NCBI GenBank assembly: GCA_017533915.1
Contig: JAFWHX010000004.1
Coordinates: 1 to 64,000 of the forward strand
Direction of reading: 5' to 3'
DNA: 64,000 bases
DNA from: Eubacterium sp.
Lineage (GTDB): Bacteria; Bacillota; Clostridia; Peptostreptococcales; Anaerovoracaceae
This document shows positions 49,201 to 58,355 of this stretch, piece after piece. Position 1 is the first letter of the stretch; the number at the start of each line of letters is the position of its first letter. Position numbers and translations under genes: made by a program. Under the pieces are notes generated by a model. The model had not been told where the DNA came from, made no database searches, and saw only the letters and a list, made by a program, of their open reading frames with translations.

Positions 49201-50760
49201 GTGTACAGAACCAGATTGCTCAACAAATTAGAAGAAGCGCTCCAGGCAGTACTTCCGATCATGACGATCGTTCTTGTGCTGTCGTTTACTATTGCACCGC
49301 TTCCTTCGAGCATACTGCTGGCGTTTCTGTTTGGAGGCCTGCTGCTTATAATCGGAATGACATTTTTCTCGCTGGGCGCCGAGATCGCGATGGACCCGAT
49401 GGGCGAGTATATGGGCGGAAGTATAACCAAGACGAAGAATCTCTGGATCATACTTCCGTTTTGTTTTGCTCTGGGAATGCTGATCACGATCTCTGAGCCA
49501 GATCTTCAGGTACTGGCTAATCAGGTCCTTTCTGTACCGAATGCAGTCCTCATCCTGTCAGTCGCTTCAGGTGTCGGCTTCTTCCTTGTGATCGCGCTGC
49601 TCAGGATGCTCTTCAAGATACCGCTCAGGAACATGCTCATCTTTTTCTATGCGGTCACATTCGTACTTGCCTTCCTGGCGCCGGATTATTTCATGAGCGT
49701 CGCTTTCGACAGCGGAGGAGTTACTACAGGTCCTATGACAGTACCGTTCATAATGGCCTTTGGACTTGGTATCACATACATCAGAAGTGATAAACATGCC
49801 GAAGACGATTCCTTCGGACTGGTAGCGCTTTGCTCTATCGGTCCTATAATGGCTGTGCTGATACTGAGCATGATCTACAGGCCTGACAATGTTGAATATA
49901 CTCAGGTCATGATACCGGAGATCGAGGATACGCGAGATCTCTCATTTATGTTTCTGAAGAGCTATCCGACATATCTTAAGGATATCGCAATAGCCCTTAT
50001 ACCTATAGTAGCGCTGTTTTTAGTGTTTAACATGATCAGGCTCAGGATAAGCAGAAAAGAGCTCCTGAGGATACTGATGGGGTGTCTTTATACCTACTTT
50101 GGACTTGTAACATTTCTTACAGGAGTCAATGCCGGCTTTATGCCTGCCGGATCATATCTCGGGACCACGATCGCATCCAACAGATTCAGCTGGATAATAA
50201 TACCGATCGGCATGCTTATCGGTTATTACATCGTCAAAGCAGAACCTGCAGTTTATGTACTTATGGAGAAGGTAGAAGAGATAACAGATGGATCTATATC
50301 TGGAAAGTCCCTTCAGATAAGTCTTTCAATCGGTATGGCAGTATCTATAGGAATGGCTATGATACGTGTACTGACTGGCCTTAACATAATGTGGTTCCTG
50401 ATACCAGGCTATTTGATCTCACTTTTCATGACATTTATCACGCCTAGGATATTCACTGCGATAGCATTCGATTCGGGCGGTGTGGCATCAGGACCGATGA
50501 CTGCCACGTTCCTTCTTCCGTTTGCTATGGGTGCCTGCATCGCTGTAGGCGGAAATGTCGTGACCGACGCTTTCGGACTTGTCGCTTTGGTCGCAATGAC
50601 TCCGATGATCTCGATCCAGACACTTGGCTTTATCTATGAACGTATCGCCGTCAGAAACGGTACTACAGCAGAAAGACGGACGATGTCTTCACAGATCGCT
50701 GCTTCATCAAAATCAATGGATCTTACCGAAGACGAAAAATATGCAGTGATCGAGCTGTAA
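49201..50760 (+). CDS. DUF1538 membrane protein with internal duplication
   Basis: This 519-residue protein has about twelve transmembrane helices in two homologous halves. Each half contains the hallmark AFDSGGV(T/A)(T/S)GPMT (near residues 175 and 423), and each has a GxNAGFMPAG- or GAEIAMDPMG-type segment. The family is a presumed transporter of unknown substrate. The start is a GTG at 49201 with GAAAGGATG upstream. A double PII-like protein follows, the usual partner of DUF1538, suggesting signal-controlled transport. Confidence 0.9.
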   Translation: MYRTRLLNKLEEALQAVLPIMTIVLVLSFTIAPLPSSILLAFLFGGLLLIIGMTFFSLGAEIAMDPMGEYMGGSITKTKNLWIILPFCFALGMLITISEPDLQVLANQVLSVPNAVLILSVASGVGFFLVIALLRMLFKIPLRNMLIFFYAVTFVLAFLAPDYFMSVAFDSGGVTTGPMTVPFIMAFGLGITYIRSDKHAEDDSFGLVALCSIGPIMAVLILSMIYRPDNVEYTQVMIPEIEDTRDLSFMFLKSYPTYLKDIAIALIPIVALFLVFNMIRLRISRKELLRILMGCLYTYFGLVTFLTGVNAGFMPAGSYLGTTIASNRFSWIIIPIGMLIGYYIVKAEPAVYVLMEKVEEITDGSISGKSLQISLSIGMAVSIGMAMIRVLTGLNIMWFLIPGYLISLFMTFITPRIFTAIAFDSGGVASGPMTATFLLPFAMGACIAVGGNVVTDAFGLVALVAMTPMISIQTLGFIYERIAVRNGTTAERRTMSSQIAASSKSMDLTEDEKYAVIEL

Positions 50761-50810
50761 AAGCCAGAAATCAGGATGCTTCAAAAAATCATAAATGATA
50801 ATAATGTATA

Positions 50811-50882
50811 AGTCAGGATTGAGAATGCTGTTAAAGTCGGGAATGAAAATGCTGTTAAAGTCGGGAATGAGAATGCTGTAAA
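50811..50882 (+). repeat. Three tandem 24-bp repeats
   Basis: Units of 24 bases lie at 50811, 50835 and 50859, with consensus AGTCGGGAATGAGAATGCTG plus TTAA. Units 2 and 3 differ from each other at two positions. They fill the gap between the DUF1538 gene and the PII-like gene, ending 40 bases before its start codon. Confidence 0.9.
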
Positions 50883-50921
50883 GGATAACAGATGTGAGAA
50901 AGCTATAATGGGTATAAAAAT

Positions 50922-51680
50922 ATGAGTAAGCTTTACTGCATGATAACTATAGTAGACAGGAGCAGGGTAAACGAGTACCTGAAAGTCTTTGATGAACATA
51001 AAGTTCCGATCGGCCTTGTCACGATGGGAGAGGGCACTGCAAGCACAGAGATGGAGGAGCTGTTTGGTCTTCAGAGCGCCGAAACGGAAAAAGCGGTCTG
51101 TTTCTCGATAATCCGTGAAACCATCTGGATATCGCTGAAAAAGGACCTTGAAACGCGTGTTAGTGACACAGAACCATGGGCAGGGCGTCCTTTCGTCAAT
51201 GCACCCTGGACTGGTGTATCATTCATAGTGCCTTTGAGCAGCGTAGGCGGACCAAGAGAACTTGCATATCTTACACGCGGAATGAAATTCAAAAAAGGAG
51301 CTGAGTCAGAATTGAAGAATACAGTCTATGAGCTGATAGTGGTGATCTGCAACATAGGATATAATGATATGGTCATGGACGCCGCCAGAGATGCTGGCGC
51401 TACCGGAGGAACTATCATACATGCAAGAGGGACCGCAAAGAAAGATACAGAAGACTTTCTGGGGATCTCTCTCGCAACAGAGCGTGACATGGTCTTTATC
51501 GTAACAGATAAAGATAATAAAGACGATATAATGACGTCGATCATGAAGAATGCCGGTATTGACACAAAAGCAGGGGGATTGGTGTTTTCACTTCCTGTGA
51601 CGTCAACATCCGGCTTCAAGATCACGAAAGACAGGATCATAAAAAAGAAAAAAGCTGAGATTTCTGACCACAAAGAATGA
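50922..51680 (+). CDS. Double PII-like regulatory protein
   Basis: This 252-residue protein seems to consist of two PII-like ferredoxin-fold domains. The N-terminal one (residues 1-115) begins KLYCMITIVDRSRVNEYLKV. The C-terminal one (about 133-235) begins YELIVVICNIGYNDMVMDAA and contains GATGGTIIHARG, the T-loop start seen in PII relatives (GAxGGTxxxxRG). Classic PII proteins have a single domain of about 112 residues. The neighbour is a DUF1538 transporter, so gating by a bound nucleotide or metabolite is likely. No uridylylation Tyr motif is evident. Confidence 0.83.
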   Translation: MSKLYCMITIVDRSRVNEYLKVFDEHKVPIGLVTMGEGTASTEMEELFGLQSAETEKAVCFSIIRETIWISLKKDLETRVSDTEPWAGRPFVNAPWTGVSFIVPLSSVGGPRELAYLTRGMKFKKGAESELKNTVYELIVVICNIGYNDMVMDAARDAGATGGTIIHARGTAKKDTEDFLGISLATERDMVFIVTDKDNKDDIMTSIMKNAGIDTKAGGLVFSLPVTSTSGFKITKDRIIKKKKAEISDHKE

Positions 51681-51681
51681 A

Positions 51682-51806
51682 AAGTAGGAGCCAGCTCCTA
51701 CTTAGTAGAAAACAAGATGACGAAAAAACATATCCCCGCATCGTACACGGATTTTTCATTTATACAAAAATGGCAATGCATCTTTTTACGACGCATTGCC
51801 ATTTTT
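51682..51806. terminator. Two terminators between convergent genes
   Basis: AAGTAGGAGC (51682-51691) pairs with GCTCCTACTT (51694-51703). A second, bidirectional terminator has AAAAATGGCAATGC (51766-51779) with GCATTGCCATTTTT (51793-51806). They separate the PII-like gene from the - strand transporter. Confidence 0.85.
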
Positions 51807-51860
51807 AATTACAATAAAGAATCATTTTCCGCCTGACTCAAACAATCAGATCAGATCATA

Positions 51861-53336
51861 TCAGGCTTTCTTCTTTGCAGGCCTGAATGAGTTCCATAAA
51901 ACGAACAGCATGAATACAACTGATGCGCACATCCATGGGACAAGCATCTGTCTCTTGCCATCAACATTGAAGAAATCAAAGTATCCCTTGAAGTAGACGA
52001 CAAGTATGATCAGCGGAAGGACGTACGATACGAAGCCTTTAAGCGCTGGTGAGAACTTGAGTCCTTCACCTGCGTTTGCTTCTTTGATGAAACCGTTCCA
52101 GCCCCATCCGTTTTCTCTTGTTATAAAGAGAATGTAGGAAAGGCAGCCCAGAGGAAGAAGGTTCTGTGAGACGATAAAGTCTTCAAAGTCAAGTATAGTA
52201 GATCCTTCTCCGAGCAGCTGTACTCCTGACCAGATGTTATATCCGAATACACATGGAAGACTCATGAGCACTACGATCACAAGATTTACGATCGTGCTCT
52301 TCTGTCTGCTCCATCCAAGAAGATCCATCAGCATCGCGATAAGGTTCTCAAATACAGCGACTACTGTAGACAGTGCGGCAAATACCATAAAGATGAAGAA
52401 CAAGCCGCCCCAGAGCTGTCCGCCAGGCATAGTAGAGAACAGATTCGGAATCGTTATAAAGATAAGTCCAGGACCTGCATCAGGCTGAATTCCATATGCG
52501 AAGCATGCCGGAATGATGATGAATCCGGCCATGAGAGCAACCAGTGTGTCAAGCGCTGTGATACGGACGCATTCTCCGGTAAGTGCTCTCTTTTTATCGA
52601 TATATGAACCGAAGATCATCATTGAGCCTACGCCGAGCGACAGTGTAAAGAAGGCCTGGCTCATTGCTGCGAATATCACATTGAATATACCGGTCTTCTG
52701 CATTGCCTTAAAGTCAGGAACCAGATAGAATCTGATACCTTCACCCGCACCTTTTAAGAAAACTGAATGCACAGCGAGCACTATCATAAGAACGAGCAGG
52801 GCTCCCATGATCCATTTAGTTACATTTTCAACACCTTTCTGAACTCCAAACAGGCAGATCAGGAATCCTACCACGCATACCAGGATCATCCAGAACGTCA
52901 TCTCGCCTGCATTACTAAGCATATTCCCGAATTCTCCGCCAATGAAATCCGGCGTCTGAGCAACAAAATCTCCTTTGCTGCTGCGATACGCATAGTTGAA
53001 CATCCATCCGGCGACTGTCGTGTAATAGAACATCAGGAAATAGCAGCCCAGCACTCCGATCCATTTAAGATTGTGCCAGTCTGTTCCCTCAGGTTCCAGC
53101 TTTTCAAAACAGTTTGCGATACTCTGTTTGCTTCCGCGGCCGATAGCGAATTCAGCTGTCATTACAGGAATACCGAGGATGAGCAGGAAGATCAAATAGA
53201 TCAAAATAAACGCTGCTCCTCCGAAAGCACCGCAAAGATACGGGAACTTCCAGACATTGCCGATACCGATCGCGCAGCCCGCTGAAACAAGGATAAAACC
53301 GAGTCTCGACGCAAAGCTTTCTCTTTGTCTTTCCAT
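51861..53336 (-). CDS. NSS-family sodium:amino acid/neurotransmitter symporter
   Basis: This 491-residue protein has about twelve transmembrane helices. The first-helix signature GCAIGIGNVWKFPYLCGAFG and the next segment PVMTAEFAIGRGSKQS are characteristic of bacterial NSS transporters such as LeuT, Tyt1 and MhsT. They import amino acids with sodium. ATG 53336 has GGAGAG upstream; a TTG at 53351 would add five residues. It is monocistronic. Confidence 0.93.
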   Translation of the reverse strand: MERQRESFASRLGFILVSAGCAIGIGNVWKFPYLCGAFGGAAFILIYLIFLLILGIPVMTAEFAIGRGSKQSIANCFEKLEPEGTDWHNLKWIGVLGCYFLMFYYTTVAGWMFNYAYRSSKGDFVAQTPDFIGGEFGNMLSNAGEMTFWMILVCVVGFLICLFGVQKGVENVTKWIMGALLVLMIVLAVHSVFLKGAGEGIRFYLVPDFKAMQKTGIFNVIFAAMSQAFFTLSLGVGSMMIFGSYIDKKRALTGECVRITALDTLVALMAGFIIIPACFAYGIQPDAGPGLIFITIPNLFSTMPGGQLWGGLFFIFMVFAALSTVVAVFENLIAMLMDLLGWSRQKSTIVNLVIVVLMSLPCVFGYNIWSGVQLLGEGSTILDFEDFIVSQNLLPLGCLSYILFITRENGWGWNGFIKEANAGEGLKFSPALKGFVSYVLPLIILVVYFKGYFDFFNVDGKRQMLVPWMCASVVFMLFVLWNSFRPAKKKA

Positions 53337-53431
53337 GTTATAACTCTCCAATCAATTCATCAAAAAACCAATCAATAATTACATGTCCTGTCCGGATACA
53401 GATAGTATGAAATATCACGGTAGGGCATCAA

Positions 53432-55372
53432 CTACTTGCCAATGAGACTGTTGATATCAGCAGCAAGTCCAGCAGGATCATCGATCTCAAGACCTGAGAG
53501 CAGCACAGCCTGATCGTAGAGAAGGCGTGCGTAAGATGCAGAAGTATCTTTATCATCTGCCTCAAGTGTAGCCTTTAGCTTTTTGATCACGTCACTTTCA
53601 GGGTTGATCTCAAGAACACGGTCAGCTTTCACGCCGCCGGCTCCAGGCATTCTGTTAAGAGTTTTTTCCATCTCCAGTGAGATCTCACCCTTGCTGCTCA
53701 GACAGCATGGATTGTCTGACAGTCTCATGGATATAATAACATCGGATATTTTATCACCAATCGTCTCTTTAATAAAGTCTATTACTGGTTTATTATCCTC
53801 TTCAGCCTGTTTTTTCTTCTCTGCATCCTCTTCAGCTCCGCCCGACATATCTTCATCAGCTACAGATTTGAATTCCTTTTCTTTATAGTTCTGCATCATT
53901 CTCATGGAGAATTCGTCGATGTCGTCTGTGAAATAGAGCACTTCATATCCCTTGTCGACAGCGGCTTTTGTCTGTGGGAGCATCTCGATCTTGTCTACTG
54001 TCTCTCCTGCAGCGTAGTAGATGTATTTCTGATCTTCCTTCATGCGCTCGATATATTCATCGAGTGATACTTTTTTCTTTTCCTTAGAAGAAGTGAACAA
54101 GATCAGATCGGACAGGAGATCTTTGTTCATCCCGAAGTTGTCGTAGATGCCGTACTTGAGCTGATTCCCGAAGTTTGCGAAGAATTTCTCGTAGCCTTCA
54201 CGGTCATCTTTCATCCACTGAGCAAGCTCTTTTTTTATCTTTTTCTCGAGGTTCTTCTCTATGAACTTGAGCTGTCTGTCGTGCTGCAGCATCTCACGGG
54301 AAATGTTCAGCGAAAGATCCTGTGAATCAACAAGACCCTTTACGAAATTGAAGTAGTCAGGAAGAAGCTCTTTGCACCTTTCCATGATCATGACGCCGGA
54401 GGAGTACAGCTGCAGTCCTTTTTCGTACTGTTTTGTATAATAATCATATGGGACATGACCTGGTATGAAGAGCAGGGCAGTATAGCTGGATACACCTTCC
54501 ACGCTCGTCCTGATCACTTTTGCAGGGTCCTCATAGTCCATGAACTTTGTTTTGTAGTATTCATTATAATCTTCTGGCTTTACTTTGCTCTTCTGGCGCT
54601 TCCAGATAGGTTCCATAGAGTTCAGTGTATCGAGTTCCTGATAGCTCTCAGTGCGTTTTCCGTCTTCAGCATTTGGATCATCTACCTGTCTGGTCTTTGT
54701 GACCATCATCTTGATAGGGTAGTGAACATAGTCGGAGTACTTTCTGATAAGCTCGCGGATTTTGTATTCCTCAAGGTATTCTGAGTATTTCTCGTCATCT
54801 GTATCCTCTTTAAGATGGAGGACGATAGTAGTTCCGTTCTCATCACGAGCTGCAGGATTGATGCTGTATCCGTCTGCTCCTTTTGATTCCCAGATATTAG
54901 CCTCTGACTGGCCGTATGCTCTGGATGTGACCTGTACGTCATCAGCGACCATGAACGCGGAATAGAACCCGACTCCGAACTGTCCGATGATGTCGGTCGC
55001 TCGCGCCGCTTTTGCAGCCTGCGATGATCCGTCAGCATCGTCGCCGTCTTTGAGCATGTCGTCCTTGAACGACTGACTCCCGCTCCTTGCGATCGTACCG
55101 AGGTCCTTCTCCAGCTCTTCTGCTGTCATACCTATACCATTGTCACTTATCGTAAGTGTACGGCTGTCCTTATCTGGTCTGATCTCTATAACAAAATCAC
55201 CACGCTTCACACCGGTGTCCCCGGACTGCAGTGACTGATAATAGAGCTTGTCAAGAGCATCGCTGGAATTACTGATAAGCTCCCTGAGAAATATCTCTTT
55301 GTGCGTATAAATAGAATTGATCATAAGATCAAGCAGCTTTTTGGATTCTGCCTTGAATTGTTTTTTTGACAT
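53432..55372 (-). CDS. htpG: Chaperone HtpG (Hsp90)
   Basis: This 646-residue bacterial Hsp90 has the GHKL ATPase signature (LRELISNSSDALDKL, DNGIGMTAEEL, GQFGVGFYSAFMVAD), a middle domain and the dimerisation domain. A charged stretch of EDAEKKKQAEED at about 515-530 is a small insert. ATG 55372 follows AAGGAGG. A CIRCE element and a canonical promoter precede the gene, indicating HrcA repression and heat induction. Confidence 0.96.
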   Translation of the reverse strand: MSKKQFKAESKKLLDLMINSIYTHKEIFLRELISNSSDALDKLYYQSLQSGDTGVKRGDFVIEIRPDKDSRTLTISDNGIGMTAEELEKDLGTIARSGSQSFKDDMLKDGDDADGSSQAAKAARATDIIGQFGVGFYSAFMVADDVQVTSRAYGQSEANIWESKGADGYSINPAARDENGTTIVLHLKEDTDDEKYSEYLEEYKIRELIRKYSDYVHYPIKMMVTKTRQVDDPNAEDGKRTESYQELDTLNSMEPIWKRQKSKVKPEDYNEYYKTKFMDYEDPAKVIRTSVEGVSSYTALLFIPGHVPYDYYTKQYEKGLQLYSSGVMIMERCKELLPDYFNFVKGLVDSQDLSLNISREMLQHDRQLKFIEKNLEKKIKKELAQWMKDDREGYEKFFANFGNQLKYGIYDNFGMNKDLLSDLILFTSSKEKKKVSLDEYIERMKEDQKYIYYAAGETVDKIEMLPQTKAAVDKGYEVLYFTDDIDEFSMRMMQNYKEKEFKSVADEDMSGGAEEDAEKKKQAEEDNKPVIDFIKETIGDKISDVIISMRLSDNPCCLSSKGEISLEMEKTLNRMPGAGGVKADRVLEINPESDVIKKLKATLEADDKDTSASYARLLYDQAVLLSGLEIDDPAGLAADINSLIGK

Positions 55373-55432
55373 ATCTTGCCTCCTTTTATAATCTACAGGC
55401 ATGATCGACCTGTATTCTTTTTTGATGAATGA

Positions 55433-55459
55433 TTAGCACTCTAAAGTAACGAGTGCTAA
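55433..55459. promoter_or_regulatory. CIRCE operator (HrcA binding site)
   Basis: TTAGCACTC (55433-55441), nine bases, then GAGTGCTAA (55451-55459): a perfect CIRCE element. It lies in the htpG leader, between promoter and start codon, on the - strand transcript. Confidence 0.96.
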
Positions 55460-55469
55460 TCCTACCTAT

Positions 55470-55498
55470 AATATATACTTTTTGCTTTTTGATGTCAA
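55470..55498 (-). promoter_or_regulatory. htpG promoter
   Basis: On the minus strand, TTGACA (55498-55493) and TATATT (55475-55470) are separated by 17 bases, just upstream of the CIRCE element. Confidence 0.82.
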
Positions 55499-55626
55499 CA
55501 AATCTGAGATGATTACAGCGTTTTTGAAGAAAAAGTCACATGTCCGCCACATATCAGCAAGTTTACAAAAGAAATAATATAAGATAACATACATAGTATA
55601 GATAAACGAAGCTTTTAGGTCTAAAG

Positions 55627-56781
55627 ATGAACCGGATACATTTACGGAAAAACAGAATATCTTTGATCGTTATGATCTGCCTTGCCGCCGTCATCATACT
55701 GACTCCGTATTATGCTGCAGGAAAGACAAAGCAGTCGTCTTTTGAATACAAAAGATACACTGAGCATGAGCAGTACCGAAAGGCGCTGTACTGGAGGATG
55801 AACAGTGTATATAGGATCATCAAAAAGTATATGGACGACAAAACGACTCTTCCGATACCCGGCCTCGTCAAGACATATTCATCTTCTAATGGAAAAGGGA
55901 AGATGTCAGACGAGTTTATACCTCAGGGGATCTGCAGAGCTGATAAATACTGGCTTGTCACTGCGTATGACGCAAAAGAGAAGCTGAATACGGTCATATA
56001 TGTGGTGGATCCTGATAAGAAAAAGCTGGTCTCAACGATCGCGCTTCCTAACAGATACCATGGTGGAGGGATAGCTTTTGACGGTGAGAACATATGGCTC
56101 ACCGGAGACACGTCTGACAAGTATGATGGAGATCCGTTCCTTCAATACATCAGATTCTCTGATCTCATATGCATGATAGATAAACCGCTGCACATCGTAA
56201 CAGAAAATGAGATATCCAAACCGGTCTATATAAAAAACAAGCCGTCATTTCTTGAATTTGATGAAATTACGCATGACAAGAAGATAGGCGGCGAAGCAGG
56301 GCAAAGTGACACAGACAACACTGTAAAACATAACGAAGGAACCATCTGGGTAGGTACATATATCGGGAAAAGCAGCTCAAAAGAAGCATATTTATATGGT
56401 TATAGGCTCCTTCGCGGTAAGGATGAAGTAAAGCTTAATACAATACTGGTCAGTGTCATTTACGGTCTTGACTCCAGCGCACAGGGTGTGGATATCGACG
56501 GGGACAGCCTGTATGTATCCAGCTCATATGGAGGATTGAGCATAGGGTTAAAGTCATCTTTTATAACAAAGTACAATATAAGGCCAATTAAAGAGGGCAG
56601 GCAGAATCTGTCAGTTGTTTCCAGAGAGATCTCGAGGATAGAGGTCCCTAAGATGAATGAGGAGATCCTTATAGAAGACGACAAAGTATTTATCAACTTT
56701 GAGTCAGCGTCTGAAATGTGGAAAAATGCTGTTATCATGACAGACCGCATACTTTCACTCGACAAGTCCTTATGGAATTGA
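55627..56781 (+). CDS. Exported protein of beta-propeller type
   Basis: This 384-residue protein has an N-terminal signal or anchor (basic NRIHLRKNR, hydrophobic ISLIVMICLAAVIILTPYY). The body repeats strand patterns such as FIPQGICRADKYWLVTAYD, GGGIAFDGENIWLTGDTS and AQGVDIDGDSLYVSSSYGG. These are typical of NHL or six-bladed propellers. No catalytic motif is visible. It starts near the htpG regulatory region but on the opposite strand and probably forms a pair with the next exported protein. Confidence 0.7.
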   Translation: MNRIHLRKNRISLIVMICLAAVIILTPYYAAGKTKQSSFEYKRYTEHEQYRKALYWRMNSVYRIIKKYMDDKTTLPIPGLVKTYSSSNGKGKMSDEFIPQGICRADKYWLVTAYDAKEKLNTVIYVVDPDKKKLVSTIALPNRYHGGGIAFDGENIWLTGDTSDKYDGDPFLQYIRFSDLICMIDKPLHIVTENEISKPVYIKNKPSFLEFDEITHDKKIGGEAGQSDTDNTVKHNEGTIWVGTYIGKSSSKEAYLYGYRLLRGKDEVKLNTILVSVIYGLDSSAQGVDIDGDSLYVSSSYGGLSIGLKSSFITKYNIRPIKEGRQNLSVVSREISRIEVPKMNEEILIEDDKVFINFESASEMWKNAVIMTDRILSLDKSLWN

Positions 56782-56838
56782 TCTCTAAGATCAATATAGA
56801 TTATTAGGGACATGGCTCTACATCGGCAGGAGAACATA

Positions 56839-58110
56839 ATGCAGAAAGCTGAAAAAAAGAGAATAATACATTTAGTAAGGGGTCTGATCATCATATCCGT
56901 TGTATCTGGTGTGCTCTATGCAGCTTCATTCGCAATAGACATGATCAGAAGTGATCCTAATTTTGAAATAAAGCATACAACAAAAACGATCAAAACCGAT
57001 GAGACTATCCGTATAAAATACAAGAGCAGCAGGAGGTTTGTCGGAAACAGAACATATATCCCGGCCATATGTTTCAAGCCGAAAGAGAGTTCTTCTTATA
57101 CATTCACGATCTCTGATATCAAAAGTGATAAAGGAGTATACCTGAAAGTAAACGTAATGGACAGCAAGCTTTCCGGCTATGTCTACGATGACAACATCCC
57201 GCGTGGCAAAAAAGGCAGGAAAAAGGCTGATAAGGATCTGACTGGATCAGCGCTGCTGAACAAAGGCAAAAAGTATTACATCATCGTTGACATAGTACAA
57301 GAAGCTGAGCACGGAAAATTTTCGGGGTCATTCGATCTCACGGTCACAAAGACTCCGAAGGAGGACGGGCCGCAGGAGATAAAGGTAGCAGAAAAAGTAA
57401 GAGTCGAGGTAGAGCCGAATGAGAATGCCAGTGTTCTGTTCACGCCTGACGAATCCGGATACTACAGGTTTGAATCTGTCATCACGGGTAAAAGGGCAGT
57501 TGCTGGTTTCTCGGGTATAGCTTCTGTGATATCTGACGCCGGCGATGAAAAAGAAGTGTTCGGAGGCATCTCATATCTCGATTCAGGTACTGATTATTAT
57601 GTGACGATCAATACTGATGATACTGAGAACAGAAAAATCAAAGCTGATATAAGCTGCACCAGATTGCAGCTTATTCAAACTGATGCTCATGGAACTGTCG
57701 ACATTACAGGTGAGACATTGATTGAATATACAGCACCATATTCTGAAACAGCTGCTTTATGGTCAGAATCCGATGGTGATCCGCAGGCAGTTGTATATGA
57801 TAGGCAGAGTGTTCCTTTGAACAGCGACAATAATTCGGGAAAAGAATTCAGCGGCAACAAAAGCGATTTTGCTCTCATCTTCCAGACTGAAAAATTCAAC
57901 AAGTACAGGATCTTTATCGGCGGCACGTTCGACTCATGCAAAGTAAGCATTGGATGCTACACAGGAGATGGAAGCACTCTTGGACCCGAAGACGTTACGA
58001 TGGAGGATGAGGCTTCAGGATCAGATCTCGGATCATCCGAAGATACTGAAGGTCAGACACCAGGTGAGCCGGACACTGATACCGCCGGGACATCAGAGGC
58101 GGATATATGA
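56839..58110 (+). CDS. Exported or membrane-anchored protein with beta-sandwich domains
   Basis: This 423-residue protein has a hydrophobic segment at about residues 15-35, followed by tandem beta-sandwich regions. Strand patterns such as SSSYTFTISDIKSDKGVYLK, NKGKKYYIIVDIVQE and DESGYYRFESVITG resemble PPC-type (bacterial pre-peptidase C-terminal) domains. The C-terminus is an acidic Gly/Ser/Thr/Pro/Glu linker without a sortase motif or anchor. ATG 56839 follows CAGGAG. It lies 57 bases after the propeller-like gene, so the two may form a surface complex. Confidence 0.65.
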   Translation: MQKAEKKRIIHLVRGLIIISVVSGVLYAASFAIDMIRSDPNFEIKHTTKTIKTDETIRIKYKSSRRFVGNRTYIPAICFKPKESSSYTFTISDIKSDKGVYLKVNVMDSKLSGYVYDDNIPRGKKGRKKADKDLTGSALLNKGKKYYIIVDIVQEAEHGKFSGSFDLTVTKTPKEDGPQEIKVAEKVRVEVEPNENASVLFTPDESGYYRFESVITGKRAVAGFSGIASVISDAGDEKEVFGGISYLDSGTDYYVTINTDDTENRKIKADISCTRLQLIQTDAHGTVDITGETLIEYTAPYSETAALWSESDGDPQAVVYDRQSVPLNSDNNSGKEFSGNKSDFALIFQTEKFNKYRIFIGGTFDSCKVSIGCYTGDGSTLGPEDVTMEDEASGSDLGSSEDTEGQTPGEPDTDTAGTSEADI

Positions 58111-58156
58111 CTTGACTAAGTGGTCAATTAGTGGTAAAAATAGGTATATTCCACTT

Positions 58157-58229
58157 GGGGCGTTAGCGCAGTTGGGAGCGCATCACACTGGCAGTGTGGG
58201 GGTCAGGGGTTCGAATCCCCTACGCTCCA
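58157..58229 (+). tRNA. tRNA-Ala (GGC)
   Basis: A full cloverleaf is visible. The acceptor GGGGCGT pairs with ACGCTCC (one G-U), the D stem is GCGC/GCGC, the anticodon loop CTGGCAG gives GGC, and the T arm is AGGGG TTCGAAT CCCCT. The CCA end is not encoded. It is followed by a T-run at about 58230. Confidence 0.95.
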
Positions 58230-58355
58230 TTTTTTATTTCTCTTTAGAATTCTTAATAATTACTCCCTGCTTCATTTGTTGAAAAGGGGGCATATTTTTT
58301 TTATACTAAATAGTGGCACTTTATGTAATTAATATCAGTTTAAGGGATCTATTAT

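Noticed and set aside
50761-50921. Insertion sequence ends at the 24-bp repeats
   Set aside because: The repeats are direct and adjacent, with no transposase or terminal inverted repeats around them.
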